In this document: positions 1 to 8,726 of the stretch, in pieces
Numbering within the stretch: the first letter of the stretch is position 1
Layout of the letters: each line of letters opens with the position of its first letter
Source of the DNA: an uncultured Saprospiraceae bacterium
GTDB taxonomy: Bacteria; Bacteroidota; Bacteroidia; Chitinophagales; Saprospiraceae
Length of the DNA stretch: 64,000 nucleotides
Direction: 5' to 3'
NCBI GenBank assembly: GCA_938015595.1
Contig: CALLPI010000004.1
Coordinates: 310,001 to 374,000 of the forward strand
Notes under the pieces: generated by a model
The model's database searches: none
The model's input: the letters and a program-made list of their open reading frames with translations, nothing else
What the model was told of the DNA's origin: nothing
Made by a program: the position numbers and the translations under genes

Positions 1-2021
1 TTGAAGGTGATGGCGCTGTACAGTGCATGGCCTATGGCATCTACTATAGAACCTTCGGCCATGTTGATAGCGGCGTCCGGGTTTACCACTATGCCGCAGT
101 CAATGGCGCAATAGGCTTTTTTGACTTTGGGTTTGCCGTCTTGTATGATCAGGTCGAGGACATTGGCCACGTAAGAGTTGTGGCAGAAGTAAGCCGCCAC
201 ACCGCGATAGATGCCGCTGGGCGCGCTGTTCCAGCCTGCTTTGTCTCGGGCCAGCTCCAGCACGCCGGCGTAGCGTGCTGGGTCGTAGTCGTTGTTTTCG
301 CCTACGGGGCGCTCCTGGGCGCGCTTGAGCAGTTCAAGGCGGAAAGCGATGGGGTCTTTACCTGCAGCTTCGGCCACTTCGTCAAGGAAGGCCTGCTCGG
401 CACCAGCGATGAAGTTGGAGCGCGGCGCGCGAAAAGCACCCACAGTAATGTTGGAGTCAATTTTCCATTCTTCGGCCAGGTAATTATCCACGGCGCCAGC
501 CGGAAAGCGGTTGGGTACAAGCGGACTTTCAGGTATGCCGCCTGCTTTTACGTGGAAGGCTATGAGTTGGTTGTTGGTATCCAGGGCAGCGCGGTACGTG
601 GCCCAATAAGCAGGGCGATAGCAGCCAAAGGTCATGTCATCTTCGCGAGTATAGATGAGTTTGATGGGGGCTTTCATACGCTGTGAGATCACAGCAGCCT
701 CTACCACAAAGTGGCCGTAGAGTCTGCGGCCAAAGCCTCCGCCCTGGCGAGTCATCTGGATATCTATCTTTTCAAGTGGCAGCCCCAACCGGGCGGCTAC
801 GCTCTTTTCCATGAACTCTGGTGTCTGAATGGGGCCTACCAGTTCTGCTTTGTCATCGGTTACGTGGGCAAAGAAGTTCATCGGCTCCAGCGTATTGTGT
901 GCCAGGAATGGAGCAGTGTAAGTACGTTCTATGATTTTGGCAGCTTTGCGGAAAGCGGCTTCGGGGTCGCCGTCTTTGCGCACTATGGTAGCTGGTCTGG
1001 TGGCCATTTCAACCATTTTGGCGGCATGAGCATCTGAGCTTTCCAGTGCTGAGGAGGGGGTGGTCACCAGTTTTCGCCCAAACACATCCGCTTCGGCTTT
1101 CTTAGGCTGTATGGGTTCCCATGCCAGTTGAAGGGCTTTTTTGGCATTCATTACCTCCCAGGTGGTGTTGCCCACCACCACGGCCAGTTCAGTGAAGGCG
1201 CTCACGTCGCTCCATTGCGGCTGGTAGTCATCTTGGTATGTTTTTATGGTGAACGCATCCTTGATACCCGGCATGGCCTTGGCGGCGGAGGCATCCATAG
1301 ATTTGAGTTTCAGGCCAAAAGCCGGCGGGTGCACTATCATGGCTATGAGCATACCCTCGCGGTAATAGTCCAGGCCATAGAGAGGTTTACCGGTAACAAT
1401 AGCCGGGCCATCCACATTTTTGCGAGAGGTGCCGATGATTTTGAATGCTGATTTTTCTTTGAGCGTTACTTCTTCGGGCACGGGTAATTGAGCGGCAGCG
1501 GCAGCCATTTCACCGTAGCTGGCCTTGCGTTTGCTGGGAGGGTGTAGAAGACGGCCGCTATCGGTTTGTACTTCCTCTACGGGCACGCCCCAAGCTTGGG
1601 CGGCGGCGGCTCTGAGCATTTGGCGGGCGGTGGCGCCAGCCATGCGCAGGGATTTCCAGCCCTGGCGGATGGATTGACTGCCGCCGGCGAGTTGACGAGT
1701 GAACACAGCGGTGTTAAGCGGGGCTTGCTCTACTATTACTTGCTTCCAGTCCACGTCAAGTTCCTCGGCAACAATCATAGGCATAGAGGTCTTTACGTTT
1801 TGCCCGATCTCTGGGTTGGGCGACATGATGGTGACCATGCCATTAGGGGCTATTTTGAGAAAGCCGTTGATCTCAAACCACTCCTCCGGTATGTCGGTCA
1901 GGGTGCTGTCTTTGGGTCTGCAGGAGGCCAGCCAGTTGAAGCCCAACAACATGCCACCGCCAGCCAGGGTGGTCACTTTGATGAAAGAGCGACGATTCAG
2001 GGAGGTTTTGACTAACGTCAT
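1..2021 (-). CDS. Molybdopterin-binding large subunit of xanthine dehydrogenase-family oxidoreductase (IorB-like), 3' end outside window
   Basis: The reading frame enters at the left edge on the minus strand, so the C-terminus is missing; about 673 codons are visible. The start is ATG at 2019-2021. The N-terminus carries a twin-arginine signal (NRRSFIK at about residue 9, then a hydrophobic stretch ending LASC), so export by Tat is likely, perhaps as a lipoprotein. Family-like segments are visible: PEIGQNVKTSMPMIVAEEL, GGSQSIRQGW and RQGGGFGRRLYGHFVVEA. The layout resembles isoquinoline 1-oxidoreductase beta subunits, which hydroxylate heteroaromatic or aldehyde substrates with a molybdenum cofactor. 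The 2Fe-2S subunit gene ends 24 bp upstream, so the two form one transcription unit. The real substrate cannot be told from sequence. Confidence 0.9.
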   Translation of the reverse strand, partial: MTLVKTSLNRRSFIKVTTLAGGGMLLGFNWLASCRPKDSTLTDIPEEWFEINGFLKIAPNGMVTIMSPNPEIGQNVKTSMPMIVAEELDVDWKQVIVEQAPLNTAVFTRQLAGGSQSIRQGWKSLRMAGATARQMLRAAAAQAWGVPVEEVQTDSGRLLHPPSKRKASYGEMAAAAAQLPVPEEVTLKEKSAFKIIGTSRKNVDGPAIVTGKPLYGLDYYREGMLIAMIVHPPAFGLKLKSMDASAAKAMPGIKDAFTIKTYQDDYQPQWSDVSAFTELAVVVGNTTWEVMNAKKALQLAWEPIQPKKAEADVFGRKLVTTPSSALESSDAHAAKMVEMATRPATIVRKDGDPEAAFRKAAKIIERTYTAPFLAHNTLEPMNFFAHVTDDKAELVGPIQTPEFMEKSVAARLGLPLEKIDIQMTRQGGGFGRRLYGHFVVEAAVISQRMKAPIKLIYTREDDMTFGCYRPAYWATYRAALDTNNQLIAFHVKAGGIPESPLVPNRFPAGAVDNYLAEEWKIDSNITVGAFRAPRSNFIAGAEQAFLDEVAEAAGKDPIAFRLELLKRAQERPVGENNDYDPARYAGVLELARDKAGWNSAPSGIYRGVAAYFCHNSYVANVLDLIIQDGKPKVKKAYCAIDCGIVVNPDAAINMAEGSIVDAIGHALYSAITF

Positions 2022-2045
2022 GGATGTGGATTTAGGGTTTGAAAA

Positions 2046-2501
2046 TTACATGCTGGCAGCAGCCTTTATGGCTTTTCGGATGCGGGTATAAGTACCACAT
2101 CGGCAGATGTTGCCGTGCATGGCGGCGGCAATGGTTTCGTCATCGGGCTTGGGATTGGACTTGAGCAGCGCGGCAGCCGCCATGATCTGGCCAGCTTGGC
2201 AATAGCCACACTGGGCCGCGTCGAGTTCCAGCCAAGCTTTTTGCACGGGGTGATCGCCGTTTTTGGAGAGCCCCTCAATAGTGGTTACCGTTTGCTGGCC
2301 TATTGCCGATATGGGCACGGAGCAGGAGCGCACAGCCACATCGTTGAGGTGTACAGTGCAGGCACCGCACTGGGCAATACCGCAGCCGTATTTAGTGCCG
2401 CTGAGGCGTAGGTGGTCGCGCAGTATCCAGAGCAGCGGAGTGGCGGGGTCTGCTTGTATCTGCCGCCATTCGCCATTGACTTTGATCTTGAAAGTTGCCA
2501 T
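2046..2501 (-). CDS. 2Fe-2S-binding small subunit of molybdenum hydroxylase (IorA-like)
   Basis: A 151-residue protein, the usual size for the small electron-transfer subunit of xanthine dehydrogenase-type enzymes. The plant-ferredoxin-like cluster is bound by C40, C45, C48 and C60 (CGIAQCGAC), and the second cluster domain has C98, C101, C133 and C135 (CGYCQAGQ and ICRCGTY). The frame is open upstream to 2579, but the start at MATFK (2501) gives the normal family N-terminus. It has no signal peptide, unlike its partner, so it is probably carried out of the cell with the Tat-exported large subunit encoded immediately downstream. It passes electrons from the molybdenum site to an unknown acceptor. 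Confidence 0.93.
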   Translation of the reverse strand: MATFKIKVNGEWRQIQADPATPLLWILRDHLRLSGTKYGCGIAQCGACTVHLNDVAVRSCSVPISAIGQQTVTTIEGLSKNGDHPVQKAWLELDAAQCGYCQAGQIMAAAALLKSNPKPDDETIAAAMHGNICRCGTYTRIRKAIKAAASM

Positions 2502-2635
2502 AGTATTATTACAGGATTTGAGTAGCCACGAGCCAGTAGGCAGGCCGTTGATTGTGCCAACTGGATTTGCCAGGTACAAATGTAATTTTTTCTATTGCAA
2601 AAAAGCCGATTTATCGGTAAATTGTTCGTTAAGAA

Positions 2636-3679
2636 TCAATATGGCTGATACTTTTGCACGATATCCTCCCCCAAGACAAACTCCTCCACCAGGCGGCCCG
2701 GGCATCTTGGTGCTGGTATGCTGTCGGGTGGTAGTGGCGTGCTACCGTTGACGACCCATGCCTCCTGCCAATACCCGCCTTCAAAAAGCGACTCAATGAC
2801 CCGGGCGCCGCCCTCTACCAACACCGAACTGATGTGCCGCTGGTAAAGCTCCGCCCAAAGGTCGTGCCAAAAGCGCCTGGAGTTAAAATCCGCCCGCAGG
2901 TACTCAATGCTGCTGTGTTTGTCCTGCCCATCTTGGGAAGCATTGACCACGATGGTGGGCTGAGCTTTGTCAAAAATGTGCAGGTGTGCCGGCAAGCGCA
3001 AGTGTTGGTCCAGCACTACACGACGCGGGCTGGGGCCGTAGTAGTACCGGTTATCGAGGCGGGGGTTGTCAATGAGCGCTGTGCGCGTACCTACGAGAAT
3101 GGCATCGTGTTCGCTGCGCAAGCGGTGTACAAATCGGCGGGCAAACGGGCCGCTGAGCCAGACTTGCGCGGGATAGGAGGGAGCGAAGAAGCCGTTGCGG
3201 GTTTGAGCGTATTTAATGGTGATGTATGGCTGCTGCTGAGTCACAAAGTGGTTACGCACTCTGGCCAGGTATTGTCCTTGTGCTTCCAGTACACCAGTGA
3301 CTACCTCCACGCCAGCAGCCCGAAGTATTTCAATACCCCGACCTGCTACTCCAGGTGTGAGGTCAATGGCAGATACTACCACTCTGGGGATGCCTTGCTC
3401 CTGTATGAGTTGAGTGCAGGGGCCTGTTTTGCCCATGATACAACAAGGCTCCAGCGACACATACAGCGTAGCCTTTGGGATAAAGCGGCGCAACGCTGCT
3501 GGTACGGAAGCTACGGCATTAACTTCGGCATGAGGCCCACCGTATCGGGCGTGATACCCCTCGCCAATGATGCGCCCCTCGTGCACAAGCACTGCGCCAA
3601 CCATTGGATTGGGCGAAGTGTAGCTCGTACCAAGCATGGCCAGGTCAAAACAGCGCTGCATGTACAACTCGTGCGACAT
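2636..3679 (-). CDS. ribD: Bifunctional riboflavin biosynthesis protein RibD (deaminase/reductase)
   Basis: A 347-residue protein catalysing the second and third steps of riboflavin synthesis from GTP: deamination of the pyrimidine, then reduction of the ribosyl side chain. The N-terminal cytidine-deaminase-like domain (about residues 1-145) has the zinc ligands H50 (in HAEVNA), C79 and C88 (PCCIMGKTGPC) and the catalytic Glu52. The rest is the dihydrofolate-reductase-like reductase domain (AILVGTRTALIDNPRLD; LVEGGARVIESLFEGG). The frame is open to 3766, but MSHELYMQRC at 3679 matches the family start. It lies alone, divergent from nothing obvious; other rib genes are not in the window. Confidence 0.95.
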   Translation of the reverse strand: MSHELYMQRCFDLAMLGTSYTSPNPMVGAVLVHEGRIIGEGYHARYGGPHAEVNAVASVPAALRRFIPKATLYVSLEPCCIMGKTGPCTQLIQEQGIPRVVVSAIDLTPGVAGRGIEILRAAGVEVVTGVLEAQGQYLARVRNHFVTQQQPYITIKYAQTRNGFFAPSYPAQVWLSGPFARRFVHRLRSEHDAILVGTRTALIDNPRLDNRYYYGPSPRRVVLDQHLRLPAHLHIFDKAQPTIVVNASQDGQDKHSSIEYLRADFNSRRFWHDLWAELYQRHISSVLVEGGARVIESLFEGGYWQEAWVVNGSTPLPPDSIPAPRCPGRLVEEFVLGEDIVQKYQPY

Positions 3680-3787
3680 AGAGACCAAAGTAATGGAGTG
3701 CGCGCCGGTTGGCCTCGCTTTTCCGACAGTTACGCAAAAATAAGGATTATGCAACCAACAAGCCAAGGCTCGCCCGCAGTTTGTCTC

Positions 3788-4426
3788 TCACGTCAAAAAA
3801 TATTGAAATCCCTGCAGTATCCCTAGCGCAATGAGCACCCCGCCGGTGATTTTGTCCGTCCATTGCTGCAGGAAGGCTGTGCGGCGGTTGATTGTATTAC
3901 TCAAAAGGCTAAATAAAGACAGCGCCCCAAACTTGCCAACCACTACACCAACTAGAAACAAGCTGATGCCCCAGAGGGGAGTCTGGGCGTTGATTTCAAA
4001 CCACTGTACAGACTGTAGATAAGTTAGTACCAGTATCCAAAACGGAATACCCTGTGGGTTCATGGCGGCAATGACCAAACCCTGTGTGAAGTACCGACCA
4101 CCCCGAGGTTGTGCAGGTTCCTGGCTGTCAGATGACTTGCTTCGCTGTAAAAATACAACCCCCAGCACCACAAAGAATGCCAGTACCACCAAATGTATCC
4201 AAGGATGCTGCCTAAGAAACACTGGATAATATTCGCCAAAAGCCAGCGCCAGAAACGACTGAGCGCCTTCTACCAGTGCTGCCGCTATGGCAAACCACAA
4301 GCCGGCCTGTAGGTTGTGCCGCACAGTGGTATCTACCACACAAAGATTGACCGGCCCGAAGGTAAGCGAGCCTGCAAAGCCGATGCTCAGCGGTATCAGC
4401 AGGTAGTTCTCCATCGGAATGGCCAT
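3788..4426 (-). CDS. LysE-family amino-acid exporter
   Basis: A 212-residue inner-membrane protein with about six hydrophobic segments. The N-terminal helix pair has the LysE/RhtB pattern (SIGFAGSLTFGPVNLCVVDTTVRHN), and a second conserved half contains AAMNPQGIPFWIL, the repeat of the GPxN-type motif. Members of the family export amino acids or related small molecules; the substrate here is unknown. The start was placed at 4426 (MAIPMENY) rather than 4450, because a TATTTTTG -7 box (minus strand, 4448-4455) would otherwise lie at the start codon. It may also start at 4414. The stop lies 108 bp before ribD starts on the same strand. Confidence 0.85.
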   Translation of the reverse strand: MAIPMENYLLIPLSIGFAGSLTFGPVNLCVVDTTVRHNLQAGLWFAIAAALVEGAQSFLALAFGEYYPVFLRQHPWIHLVVLAFFVVLGVVFLQRSKSSDSQEPAQPRGGRYFTQGLVIAAMNPQGIPFWILVLTYLQSVQWFEINAQTPLWGISLFLVGVVVGKFGALSLFSLLSNTINRRTAFLQQWTDKITGGVLIALGILQGFQYFLT

Positions 4427-4447
4427 CACGCGCGTTTTTGCACTAAG

Positions 4448-4455
4448 CAAAAATA
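4448..4455 (-). promoter_or_regulatory. Bacteroidota -7 box for the LysE gene
   Basis: The minus strand reads TATTTTTG, matching TAnnTTTG, about 22 bases before the preferred start. No clear -33 TTG is seen, so this is a moderate call. Confidence 0.4.
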
Positions 4456-5194
4456 GGTATTATCCTTCACTTGTATTGCATATCAGCAGGTTTGGCGGCA
4501 TGACTATCACGCTACGGGGCACAACGCCGATTTGCAACCAAGTTGGCTTTGCTTTGCCTATGGAGGTTGACTTGCGCCATCTACTACCTGCTGGTCAAAG
4601 CCCCACTTGTGTAAGAGCGCGCAGACAAGTGCGCGCCAAAGGATGTGGCCTTCATTGGCACTCCGATTCTCAAAGAGGCAGAGTAAGTGCCGGAAGTGAT
4701 CACTGGATTAAGTTTGGGCATTGCCCAATACGCCGCCTGCATAGTCCTTCAACTCACAGGGGCGCCCTGGTGCGATCCCAGAGTAGTAAGCTGTTTAGCA
4801 ACTAATATTTTTTGCCACTTCAAGACTGTGGGTGACGCACGTTTTGCTAAATTTGCGCAGATGAGTAGGAAGCATCCGGATGCCGGATTTCGTACCCAAT
4901 AGCAAGTGGATCACACCAAAAGACGCAATGCCACCCAAATGATACAACCGGCTGATAAAGAGGTAGAAAGTGCTAAAGTGTCTTCGGAGAAAATCCGATA
5001 CAAGAGTGTTTACGTTCAGTTGGACTCAGCCCTAATGCTGAACGCCTGGCACACTCTTGCACAGATAATTAAAGAAGATCTGCGCATTGATGCATCTACG
5101 GTACATCTCCATGCCGGAGGGGGAGGCTACCCCCCCCCAAGCATTTGCGGACTACTTGCGCGGTAACCTCGCGCACCGTAGTGTAGGACTTATG
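4456..5194. other. About 740 bp with no convincing gene; possible decayed coding DNA
   Basis: No frame here gives a protein I can recognise. One plus-strand frame (4906-5166, 86 codons) looks protein-like in composition but has no recognisable domain. It runs through a run of nine C (5130-5138) preceded by a G-rich stretch, then stops. The segment is followed directly by repeat copy A. It may be a worn-down gene or spacer between the divergent LysE and beta-helix genes. Confidence 0.4.
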
Positions 5195-5261
5195 CTTCGG
5201 CTTGCCAAGTTTTGTGCAAAATATCTGTAAATCATGCACAAAGCTCGGCGTTGCTCGGTAT
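5195..5261 (+). repeat. 67-bp palindromic dispersed element, copy A
   Basis: The most divergent of four copies. It keeps the layout CTTCGxCT, 5' arm, a loop ending AAATCA, 3' arm and GTTGCTCxGTAT. The 5' arm reads TGCCAAGTTTTGTGCA and the 3' arm TGCACAAAGCTCGGCG. It sits in non-coding DNA between the LysE gene and the beta-helix gene. No direct repeat flanks it. Confidence 0.85.
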
Positions 5262-5388
5262 CATCAGAAACAAGAGTCGCGGTTGGCCGGGGAGAGGTGG
5301 TGAGAAGTCTTTGTCTGATTGCCAAAGAGGCGGCGGCTAACTTGGCTTTCGCATTCCAAATAAGCATGAGTAGTATATAGTTTATCTT

Positions 5389-7620
5389 ATGTTCTGTCAT
5401 AATCTTGTCCGCCTAAGCCTGCTGAGCGCAGCACTCATTACAAAAGCTTTTGCTACTAACTACTACGTGGACGGCTCGAAGCCTACCAATGGTGATGGCT
5501 TGAGTTGGGCTACAGCATGGAACAACCTGAGCTCAGCCACTTCGGCCAGTCTCCTTCCGGGTGATGTAGTGTGGATTAAAGAAGGCACCTACACTCAGCG
5601 CTTGATACTGACCAAGTCGGGTAGTCAGACAGTGCCAGTTACTCCAGGTATCTCATTACAGCAGGGCAACCGCGCCTATTTTCCTATAGGTACAGACCTC
5701 TCATCTATTAATCTGGCTGCAAACCCTGGCCAGTACTATCTGCACGTGTACAGAAGTCGCTATGCCAACAACGGTTTTTTCAAGATCGTAGCCGTCAATA
5801 TCGCCCAGCGATGGGTAGAGGTAGAAGGTATGCCTTTTGTCAATGAGCTGGGAATAGCTGGCAACCCTCATCACCTTTCAGCCTGCGTAAGCCGCCCGAT
5901 CTTTTTCAGGAATGCAGCCAGCAATCCTGCTGTAGATCGAGTAGTGCTCGACTTGTCCACCACTACGTTTGCCAGGGCTTGTTATATTGGTCAGTACCTT
6001 GCTCCTTTAGATGCCAATCCTGTAAATTTCGTAGTTGTAGAAAATATTGATATCACTAAAACCAAAACAGGTGGTGGTATCGCGATTCAGTGCTCCAACT
6101 TTAACGTCATCAAGAACTGTCGGATATACAATACAGCTACAGATGGCTCTCCGGCCAATGGTATCTTCATCAATGGCAATGCTGACCGCCCTGCTAACTA
6201 TAATTTGATTTTGAACAACGAATTGTACAATACACCCTACGAGGGCATTTATATCGGTTCGGGGGGCTCTCCGGCGTACAACAATCATGCTCACTTTAAC
6301 CATCTCATTGCCAATAATATCTACACCTCTGGCATGGCGTCCAATGCCATTCTGGAAAATGCCATTGATATTAAGGACGGCAATCGCGCCACTGTAGTCT
6401 CGGGCAATTTCATTCACGATTTTCGACTCATCACGCATTACAACGGCGCACTTGACGTGCGCACAGGCGCCCACCACACGCTGGTGTATAACAACATTTT
6501 CCGGGATGTCACTATTCCCCCAGCGGCTACCAGCTACTATCCCGTGGTGCTACTGTATGGTGAAGCTGACAGCGTACACGTGTTTAATAATTTGATTTAC
6601 AATACCGTAGTGCAACATGGAAACCATTTCGCCTTCGACATACGCGGAACGAATACCACAGGCGTAATGATAGCGCACAACACCGTTTATCAAACCCACC
6701 AGGGCTTGTTGATGTCGGGCGGGAGTAACAATGGCACAGTCATAGTAAACAACATCATTGCCCCTACATCAACGCCTCGAACCAATTGGTACAGCCAAAA
6801 TTTCACTTTCACGCACAACACCTACAATAGCACCCCGGCTGGGTATCCATCAGAACCGGCACGCATTGTCGGCTCCACTGCCTTTAGCAATCCTGCGGTA
6901 GGAGACTTCAGCTTATTGCCCGTTGATTCAACGGCTCGCAACCAGGCTACTGCCACTGGTTTGCCCCATGCTGTTCCTTTGGATTTTTATCTTTTGTCCA
7001 GGGTTGATGCCCCTGATCGCGGTGCTTTTGAGAATCAAATCCCCCTGCCAGTCACATTGGCTTATTTCAAGGGCTCGTGCGAGGCATCCGGCGTCGTTTT
7101 ACAGTGGTTTACGCTTACCGAACAGGATGCCGCCTACTTTGAAGTACAGACTAGCATGGATGGTCGGACATGGCACCCTGTGGCCAATCTTCCAGCTGCT
7201 GGCACCACTACTAAGCCCACTGCTTATACATGGAAGCACGAAACGCCTTGGCGATACTATCGCTTGATGCAATGGGATGTAGATGGTGTGGGGCATGCTG
7301 TGGGGCAGGTGATTGCCCCGGGGTGCCCGCCAACTGCAAAAATCCTCAGTAGAATAATCGGTAACCCACTCAGGGTTGGAGAACCGCTGCGCATCGAAAT
7401 TCGGTATCCAGAAGCATGGCAAATCAGTACTCAGGTGTATTTGTGCTCAACCGATGGCAGGGTGCTCAAAAACTGGTCGGTTTCCTCGTCTGTGCAAGAG
7501 AGGAGAGAAATTGCTATCCTGCCCATTAGTGAAGATGTGCCACCAGGCGTGTATGTCTTGTCCATTTCGGCACAAGGACTACTCGTTGCCGCACATCCAG
7601 TAGTGATTGTTGGAGAGTGA
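5389..7620 (+). CDS. Secreted right-handed beta-helix protein with T9SS-like C-terminus
   Basis: A 743-residue protein with an N-terminal signal peptide (about residues 1-22, ending in AFA before TNYYVDG). YYVDGSKPTNGDGLSWATAW followed by PGDVVWIKEGTY is the usual opening of parallel beta-helix surface proteins. The middle (about residues 200-480) has pectate-lyase-like coils rich in Asn and Gly (VVENIDI, NCRIYNT, LNNELYN, HNTVYQT, VNNIIAP). After residue 550, PLPVTLAYFKG begins the C-terminal beta-sandwich region typical of type IX secretion cargo, ending VPPGVYVLSISAQG. It is probably a surface or secreted polysaccharide-binding or -cleaving protein. No catalytic residues could be assigned, and the sorting tail is somewhat diverged. 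Confidence 0.85.
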   Translation: MFCHNLVRLSLLSAALITKAFATNYYVDGSKPTNGDGLSWATAWNNLSSATSASLLPGDVVWIKEGTYTQRLILTKSGSQTVPVTPGISLQQGNRAYFPIGTDLSSINLAANPGQYYLHVYRSRYANNGFFKIVAVNIAQRWVEVEGMPFVNELGIAGNPHHLSACVSRPIFFRNAASNPAVDRVVLDLSTTTFARACYIGQYLAPLDANPVNFVVVENIDITKTKTGGGIAIQCSNFNVIKNCRIYNTATDGSPANGIFINGNADRPANYNLILNNELYNTPYEGIYIGSGGSPAYNNHAHFNHLIANNIYTSGMASNAILENAIDIKDGNRATVVSGNFIHDFRLITHYNGALDVRTGAHHTLVYNNIFRDVTIPPAATSYYPVVLLYGEADSVHVFNNLIYNTVVQHGNHFAFDIRGTNTTGVMIAHNTVYQTHQGLLMSGGSNNGTVIVNNIIAPTSTPRTNWYSQNFTFTHNTYNSTPAGYPSEPARIVGSTAFSNPAVGDFSLLPVDSTARNQATATGLPHAVPLDFYLLSRVDAPDRGAFENQIPLPVTLAYFKGSCEASGVVLQWFTLTEQDAAYFEVQTSMDGRTWHPVANLPAAGTTTKPTAYTWKHETPWRYYRLMQWDVDGVGHAVGQVIAPGCPPTAKILSRIIGNPLRVGEPLRIEIRYPEAWQISTQVYLCSTDGRVLKNWSVSSSVQERREIAILPISEDVPPGVYVLSISAQGLLVAAHPVVIVGE

Positions 7621-7761
7621 TGGGGCGCCGAATTGCTCTGCCTAAGATGACGCTCGTGCAATTACTGGTGAGTAGCTGCGTTTATGGCAAGCGATCAGAA
7701 AGTGGTAATATGCCATTGTCTGCATGATTAGCTTTGCCATTCAAATACTCTTCTTTCTGTT

Positions 7762-8283
7762 ATGCCAACGATATCAAAACCTGCCTTGCTATTCTTCTGC
7801 CTTGGTTTGCTCGCGGTCTCCTGCCAGCCCAGAGGCCCTCGAAAACTGGAAGACTGCCCCTACGGCCGTCCCAGGGCTGTGTTTTCAGAGGCTATGCCTG
7901 GAGTAAGCGCCCACCAGTTTTTGGAAGAACCTTATGCCACTACTGAGAGTTTTCGCCTGGGCGATACCCTTGTAGTGACGCTGATTCAGAGCGGATGCGA
8001 AAAACCAGCCCAGGAGTTTCGCTTCGAGATGCCCCTGCACGCCGGCGAAGACAGCAATGCCTTTTGGGCGGCCAAATGTGTAGATTTGCTCTACATTTTG
8101 GCCAATCTGGACGCCTCCACCACGCCTTTGTCCGCTTGGGCGCAAGCTATTGAGCCGAAAATTCCAAATTTTATTCTGGGCGAACCAATGCTTATCCAAC
8201 AAGATACTTACGTGAAAGTTGATCGCATCCGCTCCGTCGAAGGTGTCATTCTTCTGCTTACGCTCGGCGCTCATCCTCTGTAA
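7762..8283 (+). CDS. Lipoprotein of unknown function
   Basis: A 173-residue protein starting MPTISKPALLFFCLGLL with a lipobox (AVSC), so probably lipid-anchored at the outer membrane or periplasmic face. The mature part has a few Cys residues (about 34, 81 and 102) and no domain I recognise. Two out-of-frame ATGs lie just upstream, but only this frame has a credible signal peptide. It follows the beta-helix gene by 141 bp on the same strand and could share its transcript; no function is suggested by the neighbours. Confidence 0.7.
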   Translation: MPTISKPALLFFCLGLLAVSCQPRGPRKLEDCPYGRPRAVFSEAMPGVSAHQFLEEPYATTESFRLGDTLVVTLIQSGCEKPAQEFRFEMPLHAGEDSNAFWAAKCVDLLYILANLDASTTPLSAWAQAIEPKIPNFILGEPMLIQQDTYVKVDRIRSVEGVILLLTLGAHPL

Positions 8284-8447
8284 AATCAAGAGAACAGCTG
8301 GCACTTCAAAGGGGGGCTTTTTTTAAGTTGATTTTCAGTCAAAAGTGTTTTTTTTTAAAATTTAAACAATTGATTTTCAATAATATAATCAAAAAAATGA
8401 CAAACTAGCAGAGTGCAAAAAATTGAAAAAAAGTGCCCATTTTTTTT
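8284..8447. other. AT-rich intergenic stretch
   Basis: Very A/T-rich DNA with long T and A runs between the lipoprotein gene and the small-RNA promoter. No gene or hairpin is convincing here. Confidence 0.5.
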
Positions 8448-8478
8448 TTGAAGATACCTCGCATTAGTAGTACCTTTA
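8448..8478 (+). promoter_or_regulatory. Promoter of candidate small RNA
   Basis: TTG at 8448-8450, then 20 bases, then TACCTTTA at 8471-8478. This fits the Bacteroidota pattern TTG-N19/20-TAnnTTTG apart from the last base. It predicts a start near 8485. Confidence 0.55.
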
Positions 8479-8484
8479 CCACCG

Positions 8485-8665
8485 AAAAGCGATTTACACA
8501 TCGAATAATAGATTGTGCAGGGAAACCATCGCACTAAAATAAAATATCTAAGTAGCTGTCAAAGCGTTAAATGGCTATTTGTTGCCTTGTGCAACCCGAT
8601 GAAATATCAGTATCAGTAAGTTAGGTTGTGCTCCGCCGTCAAAGGATGGCGGAGTTTTTGTTTTT
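8485..8665 (+). ncRNA. Candidate structured small RNA of about 180 nt
   Basis: Between a good promoter and a strong terminator lies DNA with no open frame but several short hairpins: CGAT-ttacac-ATCG near 8490, GTGC...GCAC near 8516-8535 and GTTGC-cttgt-GCAAC near 8581-8595. It ends in the terminator at 8631-8665. lpdA has its own -7 box after that terminator, so the RNA appears to be a separate transcript rather than a leader. The length is in the range of 6S RNA, but I cannot confirm a 6S fold. The family is unknown. Confidence 0.45.
8631..8665 (+). terminator. Rho-independent terminator of the candidate small RNA
   Basis: CTCCGCC (8631-8637) and GGCGGAG (8648-8654) form a perfect 7-bp stem, followed by TTTTTGTTTTT. 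Confidence 0.85.
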
Positions 8666-8690
8666 ATGCACTGAATTGTCCGAACCCGTC

Positions 8691-8698
8691 TATCTTTG
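8691..8698 (+). promoter_or_regulatory. -7 box for lpdA
   Basis: TATCTTTG exactly matches TAnnTTTG, 28 bases before the lpdA start and just after the terminator of the upstream RNA. The -33 element is not clear. Confidence 0.55.
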
Positions 8699-8726
8699 CC
8701 TTTGTTAACTGAAATCACAACCCAAT

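Noticed and set aside
27-2015. Plus-strand ORFs opposite the molybdenum hydroxylase large subunit
   Set aside because: They are short, overlap each other in different frames and have no family features; the minus-strand frame translates into a clear xanthine dehydrogenase-family protein.
8490-8600. c-di-GMP (GEMM) riboswitch suggested by AGGGAAACC
   Set aside because: The second conserved half of the riboswitch is missing, and a terminator and a separate promoter lie before lpdA.
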